Part shown: positions 32,720 to 43,100 of the stretch, in pieces
Numbering within the stretch: the first letter of the stretch is position 1
Layout of the letters: each line of letters begins with the position of its first letter
Assembly: GCA_016342345.1 (NCBI GenBank)
Contig: JAEINO010000024.1
Span: 1-52,391, forward strand
DNA: 52,391 nt
Direction of reading: 5' to 3'
Source of the DNA: Pseudodesulfovibrio sp.
GTDB taxonomy: Bacteria; Desulfobacterota; Desulfovibrionia; Desulfovibrionales; Desulfovibrionaceae
Notes under the pieces: generated by a model
Database searches by the model: none
The model's input: the letters and a program-made list of their open reading frames with translations, nothing else
Told to the model about the DNA's origin: nothing
Translations under genes and position numbers: made by a program

Positions 32720-33647
32720 TCAACCCGGCGAATTTGTTCTGGGATTTCTCGCATATTTGTCTGTTGAGAAGGGCTATTCTGATGCCACAATCAGGTCATA
32801 TGGAACTGATCTCGAACAATTCGAGCACCACCTGAAAGATAAGAAGCGGTCGTTGGAGAAGCCGGAGCGCGTGACGCGTGATCATGTGCGGGGTTTTTTG
32901 GCGGACATGCATCGCAGGCAACTTTCCAAGACATCCATGGGCCGCAAACTTTCGAGTTTGCGTGCATATTTCAAGTATTTATTGCGGCACAAGGTCATAG
33001 GCAAGAGTCCCATGGCTGGCATCCGTAATCCGAAGCAGGAAAGCAGGCATCCTCAGTTTCTCAATGTGGATCAGGTTGTAGCAATGTTGGAAATCGCTTT
33101 GGATCCTGATCCCGAGGGCTTGCGCGATCTGGCTCTGGCCGAGGTCTTGTACGGTTCGGGCTTGCGAATATCCGAGGCTATCGGGCTTGATCTCAATGAT
33201 CTGGATTCCGATGTGATTAGGGTGGTTGGAAAAGGCTCGAAAGAACGTATGGTTCCCCTGAGTGATGCTTCAATCCAGCGCATTCGGCGATATATGGAAC
33301 AAAGACATGCCTTTTTGAAGGATGATTATTCGGAGCAGGCTCTGTTTCTGAGCGTACGCGCCGGGAAACGACTCGACCGACGGCAGGCGAATCGGATTGT
33401 TGCCAAGCTGGGTAAGCTTGCCGGGTTGCCCAAGGACGTACACCCGCACATGCTCAGGCATAGTTTTGCTACGCATATGCTTGAGGCCGGGGCAGACTTG
33501 CGTAGTGTGCAGGAGTTGCTCGGGCACAAGAATTTGACCACAACTCAACGCTATACGCATCTGGACATGCAGCACATCATGCAGGTATACGACCAGGCGC
33601 ATCCCCGAGCCGGAGATGAATCGGACGGGAAACCAGAGCAAAAATAA
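32694..33647 (+). CDS. XerC/XerD-type tyrosine recombinase
   Basis: 317 residues, typical Xer length. The N-terminal SAM-like core-binding domain (about 13-100) precedes the catalytic domain with R158 (GSGLRISEA), Lys in GKGSKER, H252-x-x-R255 (PHMLRHSFATH), H278 (LGHKN) and nucleophile Y287 (QRYTHLD). It should resolve chromosome dimers at dif together with FtsK. The start overlaps the previous gene by 26 bases, so the two are co-translated. XerC versus XerD cannot be separated by eye. Confidence 0.9.
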   Translation: MSLTNEKRNQPGEFVLGFLAYLSVEKGYSDATIRSYGTDLEQFEHHLKDKKRSLEKPERVTRDHVRGFLADMHRRQLSKTSMGRKLSSLRAYFKYLLRHKVIGKSPMAGIRNPKQESRHPQFLNVDQVVAMLEIALDPDPEGLRDLALAEVLYGSGLRISEAIGLDLNDLDSDVIRVVGKGSKERMVPLSDASIQRIRRYMEQRHAFLKDDYSEQALFLSVRAGKRLDRRQANRIVAKLGKLAGLPKDVHPHMLRHSFATHMLEAGADLRSVQELLGHKNLTTTQRYTHLDMQHIMQVYDQAHPRAGDESDGKPEQK

Positions 33648-33663
33648 ATATATGGAGAGTATG

Positions 33664-34170
33664 ATGGAAAATCCCATGGTCCTTCTGGAAACACCGGAAG
33701 GCGAGATATTGATGGAACTGTATCAGGACAAAGCTCCGAAGACAGTCGAGAATTTTTTGCAGTACGTGGATGATGAGTTTTATGATGGCACGTTGTTTCA
33801 CCGTGTCATCAAGGGGTTCATGGTTCAGGGCGGCGGGTTGACCTTTTCAATGGTGGAGAAGGAAGTGCGTGATGCCATTGCGAACGAGGCAACCAATGGG
33901 TTGAAAAATACCAAGGGTACGGTTGCAGTGGCAAGGACTTTGGATCCGCATAGCGGAACTGCGCAGTTTTTTATCAATGTTGCCGATAACTCTGATCTTG
34001 ATCATACTGGCGAGGATGATGAGAATTTCGGTTATTGTGTCTTTGGCGAAGTAGTCGATGGCATGGATGTGGCCGAGAAAATCAGCAAACTGCGTACCAA
34101 GAGTTTTCAGGGATTCGATGATGTCCCGGTTGATCCAATTTCCATCATTACGGCTCGTCGCTTTGAATAA
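33664..34170 (+). CDS. Cyclophilin-type peptidyl-prolyl cis-trans isomerase
   Basis: 168 residues from the ATG at 33664, with GGAGAG 5 to 10 bases upstream; ATGs at 33652 and 33661 are alternatives. It is a compact cytosolic cyclophilin without signal peptide. Conserved blocks: KTVENFLQYVDDEFYDGTLF, HRVIKGFMVQGGG with the catalytic Arg, SGTAQFFINV and VFGEVVDGMDV. It speeds proline isomerisation in folding. It follows the Xer gene by 16 bases. Confidence 0.93.
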   Translation: MENPMVLLETPEGEILMELYQDKAPKTVENFLQYVDDEFYDGTLFHRVIKGFMVQGGGLTFSMVEKEVRDAIANEATNGLKNTKGTVAVARTLDPHSGTAQFFINVADNSDLDHTGEDDENFGYCVFGEVVDGMDVAEKISKLRTKSFQGFDDVPVDPISIITARRFE

Positions 34171-34193
34171 GCTTCTGGCAAATGAATTAATCA

Positions 34194-34226
34194 AAAAAAG
34201 GCGAAACCTTGGGTTTCGCCTTTTTA
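34194..34226. terminator. Bidirectional terminator
   Basis: GGCGAAACC (34200-34208) and GGTTTCGCC (34212-34220) form a perfect 9-bp stem with a three-base loop between an A run and a T run. It ends the cyclophilin transcript and the convergent oxidoreductase transcript. Confidence 0.95.
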
Positions 34227-34242
34227 AATTTCATGAAGCGAT

Positions 34243-35346
34243 TTATTGTTTTTGTGAAAGTTCGAATTCGTTTTTGAGGGTGTTAATCAGCTCTTTTACG
34301 GAGACGACCTTGTCAACAAGATAGGCGTTGGCACCGGCAAAGACAAAGCCGTGTTTCAGTTTGCCTTTGTAAGCACTTATAAGGGCTTGCGCGATGCAGT
34401 AGGGAGATTCTTCTTCGGCGCAGCTATGCAAACACTTGTGAATGCATTTTTTAGGTCGTTTCAGGCCCTCGGCGGCGGCACTGAGAAAGTCGTTTTTCAG
34501 GGCGCGACCGGGCATTCCGACTGGGCTTTTGATGATGGTCAGGTCTTCTTTCCGGGCGTTGACGTAGGCGCGTTTAAATTCGTCGTCTGCATCACATTCG
34601 TGTGTGGCGACAAAACGAGTACCCATCTGGACCCCCGCAGCACCCATTTTCAGGTATTTGGCAATGTCTGCACCTGTGAAAATGCCGCCGGCAGCGATAA
34701 CAGGGATATCCTTGTTGTGCTCTTTTCGGAATGGGGTCACGGCTTCGATAACTTCGGGGACGAGGTTCTCAAGTTGGAATTTCGGATCTTCGAGTTGCTC
34801 TGCCTTGAATCCGAGATGTCCGCCAGCCTTGGGGCCTTCGACAACGAAAGCGTCGGGCAGGTAGTCGAATTTGTGGAGCCATTTGCGACACAGGATACTG
34901 GCGGCACGACCGGAGGAGACTATGGGCACGAGTTTTGTGCGCATTTCTTCCTTCATTTCCTCGGAAATCTCTTTCATGTATCCGGGGAGATCGACCGGTA
35001 GTCCTGCACCGGAAATGATGAGATCAACACGTTCACGAATGGATGTGCGGACCATATCTCCATAGTTGGTCAGGGCGCACATGATATTTACGCCAAGCAG
35101 GCCATCTGTCATTTTTTCGCGGGCTTTGCGGATTTCATCGATCAGGCCGCGTCGGTCGGCCCCTACGGGGTCCTTGGAGCGACTCGGATCGTTCATGCCT
35201 ATCATGGATGTTGCAATAACACCCACGCCGCCTTCGTTGGCAACGGCACTTGCCAGGCCGGAGAGAGATATGCCGACACCCATTCCGCCCTGTATGATGG
35301 GAATTCTTGCAGTCAAGTTGCCGAATTTCAATTCGGGGAGTTCCAT
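34243..35346 (-). CDS. Nitronate monooxygenase / FabK-like flavin oxidoreductase
   Basis: 367 residues, an FMN-dependent TIM-barrel enzyme. Motifs: IPIIQGGMGVGIS at the start, GLLGVNIM, DLIISGAGLP, the HLGFK segment in VEGPKAGGHLGFK, PVIAAGGIFTGADIAKYLKMGAAGVQMGTRF, all typical of the 2-nitropropane dioxygenase-like family. A cysteine cluster (CIHKCLHSC...C) near the C-terminus is less usual. Substrate cannot be told from sequence; enoyl-reductase (FabK) and nitronate oxidation are both possible. Stands alone, with the promoter presumably in the 87 bases before lhgO. Confidence 0.88.
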   Translation of the reverse strand: MELPELKFGNLTARIPIIQGGMGVGISLSGLASAVANEGGVGVIATSMIGMNDPSRSKDPVGADRRGLIDEIRKAREKMTDGLLGVNIMCALTNYGDMVRTSIRERVDLIISGAGLPVDLPGYMKEISEEMKEEMRTKLVPIVSSGRAASILCRKWLHKFDYLPDAFVVEGPKAGGHLGFKAEQLEDPKFQLENLVPEVIEAVTPFRKEHNKDIPVIAAGGIFTGADIAKYLKMGAAGVQMGTRFVATHECDADDEFKRAYVNARKEDLTIIKSPVGMPGRALKNDFLSAAAEGLKRPKKCIHKCLHSCAEEESPYCIAQALISAYKGKLKHGFVFAGANAYLVDKVVSVKELINTLKNEFELSQKQ

Positions 35347-35433
35347 TTTAGTACCTCATATTGTAGAGAATAGAGGGCAAGATTATGCCTCCAGGTAACT
35401 TGGAAGTCAAGATAAATGGGCGTGTCATCCATG

Positions 35434-36633
35434 TTACCCATCTGTTTCATTTATAAATTTATTGACTACTAATTCTGCAAAATACATGGAGCTTGTGAAG
35501 GCCGGTGAGATGGAATTGAGGATGTGGACAGTATTTTCGTGTTTTTCGATGACAAAGTCCATGACTAGTTCATTGGTCTTGGTGTTTATAAGTTGGGGTC
35601 TGATTCCAACTTTGGGACACGACATGACATCGCGAGGCATGATGTGTTTGACCAGTTTTTTAGCGTCATTGAAGAAATGTTTGAAAAAGTACTTTCGAGG
35701 TTCATCCAGTGCCACTCCTCGGAACTTTTCGTTTCCGATAAACATGTGCATGTCGCGGAGCAGTATGGAGAGAAATTCTGAATCTATTCCTTTCAGAATG
35801 CCATAATTTTCGCGTCCGAAGGCCGGGATGGCTGTGGGGCCTACATAGACATCACCATGTACGCTACGAGTGAAATGTACGCCGAGAAAGGGGTTTTTAA
35901 TGTTCGGGACAGGATAGATGCTGCCCTTGATTTTGTCCGCTGCTGGTTTCTTCAGAATGCGATAAATGCCCTTGAACGGCAGCAGATGATAATTTTTTGC
36001 TATGCCGAATGCTTGGGCAACTTTGTCGCTGAAGGCCCCGGCAGCGTTTATGAACAAGCCGTATCCAATGTCGCCCTGGTTGGTATGAACGAGGTTGGTT
36101 CGGGCTGACAGGAATTTCGTATTAAAGAAAAAGCGTACTTTTCCTGATGATTCCAGTTCTTCATGCATCTTTTTGAGTATGGATTTGGGATCGACCACTG
36201 CGGTCAATGGCGAGTATAGGGCCTTTTCCACGGTCTTTGCGTTGGGTTCGATCTGGGCAAGCCTGGTCTGGTCGATCATTTCGACGGTGCCACCGTTGGC
36301 TGTGGCCCGTTTTTCCAGTTCATCCAGTGTGGCCAGTTCGTTATCTTCACGGGCAACTATGACTTTGCCAGATTTGAAGAGCGGGAGGTTGTTTGTTTCG
36401 CAATATTTTTGCATGCGCTGGTTGCCTTTCAGGCACATTTTTGCCTTCAGAGTGCCGGGATCATAGTATATACCCGCATGAAGAACGCCGCTGTTGCGGC
36501 CTGATGCGTGGAAGCCCGGTCCGGCTTCCTTGTCAAAAATGATGATATCCTTGTGTCCTGATTTGACCAGCTCACGAGCAATTGTCAGGCCGAGTATGCC
36601 TGCGCCGCAGATGACAGTGTTTGCTGAATACAT
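35434..36633 (-). CDS. lhgO: L-2-hydroxyglutarate oxidase/dehydrogenase (FAD-dependent)
   Basis: 399 residues. An N-terminal FAD-binding motif, VICGAGILGLTIARELVKSGH, is followed by HASGRNSGVLHAGIYY, the characteristic LhgO region. KALYSPLTAVVDP, GLFINAAGAFSDKVA and VGPTAIPAFGREN complete the DAO-like fold. It oxidises L-2-hydroxyglutarate to 2-oxoglutarate, passing electrons to quinone or oxygen. It follows the PPC-domain gene by 3 bases. Confidence 0.9.
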   Translation of the reverse strand: MYSANTVICGAGILGLTIARELVKSGHKDIIIFDKEAGPGFHASGRNSGVLHAGIYYDPGTLKAKMCLKGNQRMQKYCETNNLPLFKSGKVIVAREDNELATLDELEKRATANGGTVEMIDQTRLAQIEPNAKTVEKALYSPLTAVVDPKSILKKMHEELESSGKVRFFFNTKFLSARTNLVHTNQGDIGYGLFINAAGAFSDKVAQAFGIAKNYHLLPFKGIYRILKKPAADKIKGSIYPVPNIKNPFLGVHFTRSVHGDVYVGPTAIPAFGRENYGILKGIDSEFLSILLRDMHMFIGNEKFRGVALDEPRKYFFKHFFNDAKKLVKHIMPRDVMSCPKVGIRPQLINTKTNELVMDFVIEKHENTVHILNSISPAFTSSMYFAELVVNKFINETDG

Positions 36634-36636
36634 TGA

Positions 36637-37080
36637 TTAACCTTTGCAGAGCAGTGCGAGGCCGCTCTTTTTTTCTTTCTTGCGGAGCATGTCCGTGTTG
36701 AGGATTTCCATGATGATCACTTCACCCACCAGCCAGACGTCGAGGCCGGGGCGGATGCAGCCGGTGCGCGTTTTTCCTTCGCGTCCGAGAGCTGCATGCA
36801 TGTGGAGTACGGGCGTTCCTTCCTCATCGGGAAAGATTGTGCCTGTTGCTGAAACCTCGTGAGCCGTGTCGATGGCATGGAGGATGGGAGTGATGATCGG
36901 GTCATTGCCGTCTTCCGGGCCGACCACGAGGGTGCCCTTGTCCACTCCGCCGATCATGGTGCACAAGGCGGCTTTGATATTCTTTTCCCTGGCAAATTGC
37001 TCAATGCAGTCCGGGATTTTTTCTCCGTTCTCCAGTCGTAATGTAAAAATTCTGCCGATTGAACCTTCGCTGTATTGCAT
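36637..37080 (-). CDS. PPC/DUF296-domain protein
   Basis: 147 residues from the ATG at 37080; the open frame extends 14 codons upstream but with an atypical start. The PCC/PPC domain shows IGRIFTLRLENGEKIPDCI, CTMIGGVDKGTLVVGPE, and LHMHAALGREG with metal-binding His residues, then GLDVWLVGEVIIMEI. Bacterial members are trimers of unknown function, often annotated as DNA-binding by homology to plant AT-hook proteins. It overlaps no neighbour and is probably co-transcribed with lhgO. Confidence 0.85.
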   Translation of the reverse strand: MQYSEGSIGRIFTLRLENGEKIPDCIEQFAREKNIKAALCTMIGGVDKGTLVVGPEDGNDPIITPILHAIDTAHEVSATGTIFPDEEGTPVLHMHAALGREGKTRTGCIRPGLDVWLVGEVIIMEILNTDMLRKKEKKSGLALLCKG

Positions 37081-37212
37081 AGTATACCTGTCCAATGAAA
37101 AGTGGTTATGCAGACTGTTCAAAGAGGTTCCAGTGCCCGGTGCGACATGATGATCGAACCAAATTGTATTTGATCTGGATTCGGAGGTCGACGCGGTAGT
37201 CTGGACTTGTTC

Positions 37213-40101
37213 CTATTGACCACAGAGGCCCTTGTAATCACACCATTGGCAGCGATTGCCGGGCTGGGCTGTGAACTCACTGGTGCCCAGCATGTGCCGG
37301 ACAAGTGTGTTTATCAGTCGAGGGGTCATCTCGTCCACTGCTTCAATGCGTTCTTCATCGGTCCATTTGGAGCCAAAGAGCCATTGTGTTTTGCCGTCTT
37401 CCGCGAGTTTGATCAATCCTGCATCGTAAGGCTTCTGTTTTTCGCATTGACTGAAAAGGTGCAGATATCCAGGGAGTTGGACACTCTGGACGGTCTTTGC
37501 CAGATCTGTAAGCAGCATTGCATCCGGTGTGGACGAGGTGTAATTGCCGATGCGATCCCATATTTCGAGGTCTTCCCAGAATCCTTTTTGGGGCATGACT
37601 CCACCCCCGGTCTTGTAGTCGAGAATCATGATACCTTGATCCTGCATTTCGATGCGGTCCAATTGCCCTTTGAACGGGATGGCAAGGTCGTCTGCGTTAA
37701 TAGATGTTTCCATTGTTTTTTCAAGGCCGATCAAAGTGGTTATTCCCTGATTTGCAAGGAATTTTTCCAGCCTGTGACGGCCTGTCATGGTTAATGCCAT
37801 GCGAGTGTCAAAGGCAAGGCGGGCAAAGAGATCACTGCCTCGGAATAGTTCTTCGAAAAGTGTGTGCAAAGGGGCTGGGTCGAGACTACCCAGATCGCTT
37901 TTTCGTCCTATGTGAGGGGTCAGGAATTCACGCAGGACTTCATGAATGAGAGAGCCGAATTCACTGCGGTCGCCATCTTCGTCAACCTGGGAGAGAGGCC
38001 GGATGCGGGTCAGGTAGCTGTAGAAGAACTGTTTTGGGCAGTTCATGTACTGGTCCAGACGGGAAGGGGACAGACCCTTTTCCTTGAGGGTGTCCAGCAG
38101 ATTGTCATGCAGGATATCGGTCATTTGTATGGGCTTGACACCCGTGGGCATGGAGCTTGCGGGAAAAGTTACTGCCCTGATAATGGAATCGCCCGGTTTG
38201 ATGAGTTGCTTGTCATGTTTTTCCTGTTCCCAGATGAGTTGTTCCACATATCGGCTTCGCACGCTTTTGGAATCGAGAAGGCCTGGCTGTATGCCGCTCT
38301 GGTAGTAGATTACGGCCTCGTTGGCTCCCATGAGCAGCCGATAGAAGTTGTAGCCGGACACATTGTCGCGTTCACGGGTGTCGGGCAGGCCGATGATTCG
38401 TCGTAATGAGTCCGGCAGCAATGGGTCAAATGGATTGGTACCGGGCAGCCTTTCTTCAACCGCGTCAATGATGAAGAGGCGATTGAAGCGCAGAAGACGG
38501 GTTTCGAGAACTCCGAGTATCTGCAATCCGCCCAAGGGTTCCGGTTCAAACGAGACGCGTTCCTGTGAAAGCATGCGGCGGAGAAAGGAGTGGAGCGTGG
38601 TTCTGCTGAATTCGGTTGTACTTGCTTCAGCGCCCTTGAGCTGAGGGATAACGGAACTGGTAAGGCGGAACAGGCATTCTGCATCCACGAGATATGTGTG
38701 CCAGAGTCTTTCGCCGTGTCTGTGAAGGATTGTGGACAACCCTGCGAGTCCGTCGGCAAGGTCCGCCAGTGTTCTGTTGGATTCAAAGGCTGTCAGGCAA
38801 TGCTTCAGAATTTCCATGCGGAGTGGTTCAGTTGTGTCCCGATCCACTTTTTTGAGCACAGTGTCATCATAAGGCGGGTCCCAGGTAAGTGGGTTGAGAT
38901 ACCGTTCGCCTTTGCGAATGAGGGATTCCCAGAGGTGGAAGACCTTGCGCAAGGGTTTGTCTTCCGGGCCGAGCAGGCGGAGATATGGGTGGCGAATGAG
39001 GCTGATCACATCGCGCCAGTAGTAGCGTCCGTTTTCGAGTTTGTTCTCCTGTAGGGAGAGCAGTGTTTCGATGAGTCGGGCAAGGGAGGTCCTTTCCAGA
39101 GGATATCCCATGGAAATGTTCGGTTCCTTGTCTGGCAGATGATGCATTACCGGAAGCAGGGCACCTTCGTCCGGCAGGATGATGGCTGTTTCGTCGAGCT
39201 GGTCGCTTGCACGCAGGTCTTCAGCCAGGGCGGCCAGTTGTGAATGGCGATCGTATCCTTCGCAGAAACGGATACGGGGTTTGGTGGTCAGAGGAGTCAC
39301 TTCATTAGGAATTATGGCTTTTGTTCTCCATCTTTTCAGCCAGGCCATATGTTCGGCAGCGGACCAGTGCGGTTTGGTGCCGTTTGCAAGGGCCTGGTCT
39401 CCATGGATGACCGGGTGCAGGAGATCGTCTTCCCACAAGCGGCGGAAGAGAAGATCCTCGGCTCCGCTCAGGGCGTAGAATCCGGCTGCAACAATGGGTT
39501 TTCCATCAAGGAAGTTGGCAACGTCCGCAATATTTCCGGTGATGAAACGCCAGTCCAGGCCGGAGGTGGTCCAACCTCTGCCGAACAGGCGGGAGACGTA
39601 TGCATGGTGAATTGCGCCCAGTTGCTCCAACAGAGCCGCAGCATAGTGCGACACTTCGCCATCCATGTGTCGAAGGTCTTCGGGCTCGATGTTCTGGCGC
39701 AGGATGTCATCCATGAGTTTGGCCAGACGAATTCCCCATGGCAGAAATGCCTCTTGATCGAGTTCGGGCAATCGTGCGAGCAGGCCGCGGCCAGTGCAGC
39801 GCAGGTCTGCAACCACGGAGCGCAGCAGTTCCACCAGATCGAGTTGGTTGGCCTTGATTGCCGGGGTGTCGGACAGTTCGCGGCGCAGACCTGATACGAA
39901 CTCTGCAATGGAAGTCATGTGCGGCAGGAAACAGGGACGCTCCAGTTCCTGATGGTTGGCAAAAAAAGCCTTGAGATAGCGGCGTGGGCGATTGTGCGGA
40001 AAAAGTACGGTGATATCATTGAAATCTTCACGTGCAACCAGAAGTTCACCCAGTGCTGGAATGAAGTCGTTTTGCCAGGGAATGAGAGTAATCGGTTTCA
40101 T
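37213..40101 (-). CDS. AddB-like PD-(D/E)XK nuclease with Fe-S cysteine motif
   Basis: 962 residues, cytosolic. It is a RecB-family nuclease subunit: the C-terminal nuclease domain (about 680-962) has CPKQFFYSYL (C688), DRIEMQDQGIMILDYKTG (catalytic Asp and Lys), and the final CQWCDYKGLC (C951, C954, C960). These four cysteines match the iron-sulphur staple of AddB-type nucleases. The N-terminal region resembles an inactivated helicase (no Walker A). It begins directly after the stop of the helicase gene (TAAATG), so the two subunits are co-translated. Together they should resect double-strand breaks. Confidence 0.88.
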   Translation of the reverse strand: MKPITLIPWQNDFIPALGELLVAREDFNDITVLFPHNRPRRYLKAFFANHQELERPCFLPHMTSIAEFVSGLRRELSDTPAIKANQLDLVELLRSVVADLRCTGRGLLARLPELDQEAFLPWGIRLAKLMDDILRQNIEPEDLRHMDGEVSHYAAALLEQLGAIHHAYVSRLFGRGWTTSGLDWRFITGNIADVANFLDGKPIVAAGFYALSGAEDLLFRRLWEDDLLHPVIHGDQALANGTKPHWSAAEHMAWLKRWRTKAIIPNEVTPLTTKPRIRFCEGYDRHSQLAALAEDLRASDQLDETAIILPDEGALLPVMHHLPDKEPNISMGYPLERTSLARLIETLLSLQENKLENGRYYWRDVISLIRHPYLRLLGPEDKPLRKVFHLWESLIRKGERYLNPLTWDPPYDDTVLKKVDRDTTEPLRMEILKHCLTAFESNRTLADLADGLAGLSTILHRHGERLWHTYLVDAECLFRLTSSVIPQLKGAEASTTEFSRTTLHSFLRRMLSQERVSFEPEPLGGLQILGVLETRLLRFNRLFIIDAVEERLPGTNPFDPLLPDSLRRIIGLPDTRERDNVSGYNFYRLLMGANEAVIYYQSGIQPGLLDSKSVRSRYVEQLIWEQEKHDKQLIKPGDSIIRAVTFPASSMPTGVKPIQMTDILHDNLLDTLKEKGLSPSRLDQYMNCPKQFFYSYLTRIRPLSQVDEDGDRSEFGSLIHEVLREFLTPHIGRKSDLGSLDPAPLHTLFEELFRGSDLFARLAFDTRMALTMTGRHRLEKFLANQGITTLIGLEKTMETSINADDLAIPFKGQLDRIEMQDQGIMILDYKTGGGVMPQKGFWEDLEIWDRIGNYTSSTPDAMLLTDLAKTVQSVQLPGYLHLFSQCEKQKPYDAGLIKLAEDGKTQWLFGSKWTDEERIEAVDEMTPRLINTLVRHMLGTSEFTAQPGNRCQWCDYKGLCGQ

Positions 40102-43100
40102 TTAGGCATCCTTACTTGTGACTTCATGGATTTCCTTGAGGTCGAGGTAGACAAGGAAGCCTTTTGGTTTGCCTTGCGTACTCGGTATGCATTCGAGGAT
40201 GTTCATGTAATCGAGAATCTGTTCCCTGTTTTTGGGGCTGGGTTGACCGGTCTTGAAGTCGATAACCACGGTTTCCGTTCCTTGATAGAGAAGGTCGAAC
40301 CGCTTGAATTTGCCCTTTGCGTCCATTACTTCAGGTTCCCTGAGGCCGTTGGCAAGCCAGATCAGTAGCCTGTCGTTGCCCAATGCCCATGTGACCATGT
40401 CGTGCAGGTCGTGTTCAAGCGTTTTCAGTTCCGTGTCTTCAAGTGCGCCAAGGGCGGGGAAGTCCTGCATGGCAAGCCGGATAGCACGATCCGTATCCGC
40501 CATGGTGTTGCCGGTTACGCGAACGTGCTCCATGGCCCGGTGGGCCACTTCGCCGCGCATGCGTTCATTATAAAAATATTCATCCAGATTGTGACGGTAG
40601 ACGCGCAGGCGGGGCAGCCATGCCATGAGCTCTGTTGACTGGTCCGAGGGCGGCAAGTCAATGGTTGCGGGTTTGGATACATGCTGGGCTGGCGGACCTT
40701 CTGCCGGAGGCTGACCATATTCGAAGACAGTTTCGTCATCCAGGTCCAGAAACAGGTTCATGGCTGCCAGAGCCGGAGAGTGCGTCGGTTTTTTGGTAAA
40801 GAATCCATGGAGTTCCTCGCGGGCGCGAGTCCAGGCCACGTAGAGCAGGTTGAGTTGTTCGCGTACGGCGCGGCCCAGACTGGAATGGTATGGTTTGCCG
40901 AGGCCCTTTTTCATGGGTGTGAGCAGTCGGTGTCCCTTGTATTGTCGTATTTCAAAGTCCTGATCCGGTTTGACGGTCCAGTTGTGGAAAGGAACGATGA
41001 CTACTGGAAATTCCAGCCCTTTTGATTTGTGAATGGTCATGATGCGAACCGCATCAATGTTTTCCGGTAAAGGTACTTTTTCCTCACCTGATTTTTCATC
41101 CCAGTATTCAAGGAATGAGGACAGGGAGCCGTAGCCGTTTTCTTCGGCCAGATGAACGACTTCAAGGAAGCGGCGCACATAGAGTTCCGTTTCGGGATAT
41201 CGTTCCAGCACCCGGAAAATACGGATGGCCTCCTGCGTCAGATCGTAGGGAGTCATCAGGCCGGATTGATTGTAGAAAGGTTCGATTAATTGTTGCCAAT
41301 GTTCCGGGAAATCCTCTCGAAAATGGACACCTAGGGGGCGTTTCTTTGGCTGGACCAGCCAGTCGTGAAATTCGGTTTCGGTGATGCCGGTTTCGGACAG
41401 GAAAAGTTCTGTTCCCCCGGAAAAGGTCAGGAATGCGATATCATCACGAGGGTAGTCGAGAAAGGCGAGCAGGGCTGCCAATTGTCGGATTATGGGGTGT
41501 CGGTCCAGTTGCAGGCTGTTTTCCGTGATGACCGGGATGTTTTTTTGCACCAGCAGGTCACATACAAGGGCAGCGTGTCCATGGGTGCGCACCAGCACGG
41601 CTATGTCGCGAAAACGGCGTCGTGCGGTGAGTTCGTCCATGAGTCCGTCCAGTGCCTCCAGTGTGTTTTCCTCGATTTCTGCAGCTTTGTCTCCGGGCAG
41701 CAATTCCATGCGGACATATCCTTCAGTGTCGGCATGTTTTGTGGGTATTGACTGGGAGCATCCGTCGAAGTTGCGTATCAACTCAAAGGCAAAGTCGGCT
41801 CGGAAATCGTCTGGTGCATCATTGAACAATCCGTCCGCCAGGTCATTGGCATGAACAAGGTTTTCGAAGTTGTTGAAGAAGGTATTGTTGAATTCTACGA
41901 TGTTTTTGTGACTGCGCCAGTTGTCGGGCAGGATATCGCGTTTGGTTTCGAGTGCGAGAGATGCGACATCCGGCAGGGTCATGACCTCGTCAAACAGCGC
42001 GGAATCCCCGCCTCGCCAACTGTAGATGGCCTGTTTGATGTCGCCCACATAGAAAAGGCTGCCGCCTTTTGCCAGGCATTCCTGAGTGAGTGGGGTTATG
42101 GCTTTCCATTGTTCGCGGCTGGTATCCTGGAATTCGTCCACCAGAAGATGATGCAGGCGGCATCCCATGCGGCAGTATGCTTCTGATACGGTTTCACCGT
42201 CAGTGAGTAGTTCGTTGACAAATCCGGCCAGGGCAGAACCGAGGATTGACCCGCGTTGTTTTTGCAATACGTTCAGGCCGTTGAGCAGGCGCATGGCAAT
42301 TTCGATGGGCGGGGCAAGGAAATAGGCACCGGACAGGATGGCATGATCGGCTTTGTATGATGTCCATGCCTTTCTGAGTTGAAGATATTCGGATTCTGCG
42401 AGGGTATCGACCAGATCTTTTCCCTTGGCCAGTATGCATTCCCGGAAGCTGTCTTTATGAATCAGTGTCGAGTCGGGTGGAGTCTCAAAGAGTTCCAGTG
42501 CAAGGCATTTTGCCAGGAATTTCTTGAAGTTGGCATTGGCTGGCAGCTCCCGGTCATTGAGCAATGTTTCCATGTTCTTCACAGACGTTGCAAAGTCGGC
42601 ATAGGCTGAGATCAGCAGGTCCCGGATAGCATTTTGATTTGTTTCCAGTGGTCCGGTCTGGCTGCGCAGGTAGCGGGCCAGTGCCAGGAGTCTTTGGCGG
42701 ACCATATCCTGAAGCCAGAATCCGGTGCGGCCTTCGGTGCGGATCATGGTGGTAAAGGTATCGGCCAGAAGGTCTCGCTCCGGGCTGTCTTCGTTGCATA
42801 TGTCGGCAAAGTGGTCGTACACGGCATCGAACATTTCGCTTTCATCAAAGGCAATCTTGAAATCAGGTCTGATGCCGAATTCCAGAGCAAAGAGTCTGAG
42901 CAGCAGGGCGAGCAGTGAGTCAATGGTACGGATGTTCAGGCGGTGATAGCGACGCAGAATGGAATCCAGAGCTTTTCGTGCCGTGGCAGGCGAACAGTCG
43001 GCTTTTTGGTCGTTGTCGTTGATGTTGAGCGCGCTGAGTTTGAGGCCCTTGACTACGCGTTCCTTCATCTCGGCAGCGGCTTTGTTGGTGAAGGTCACGG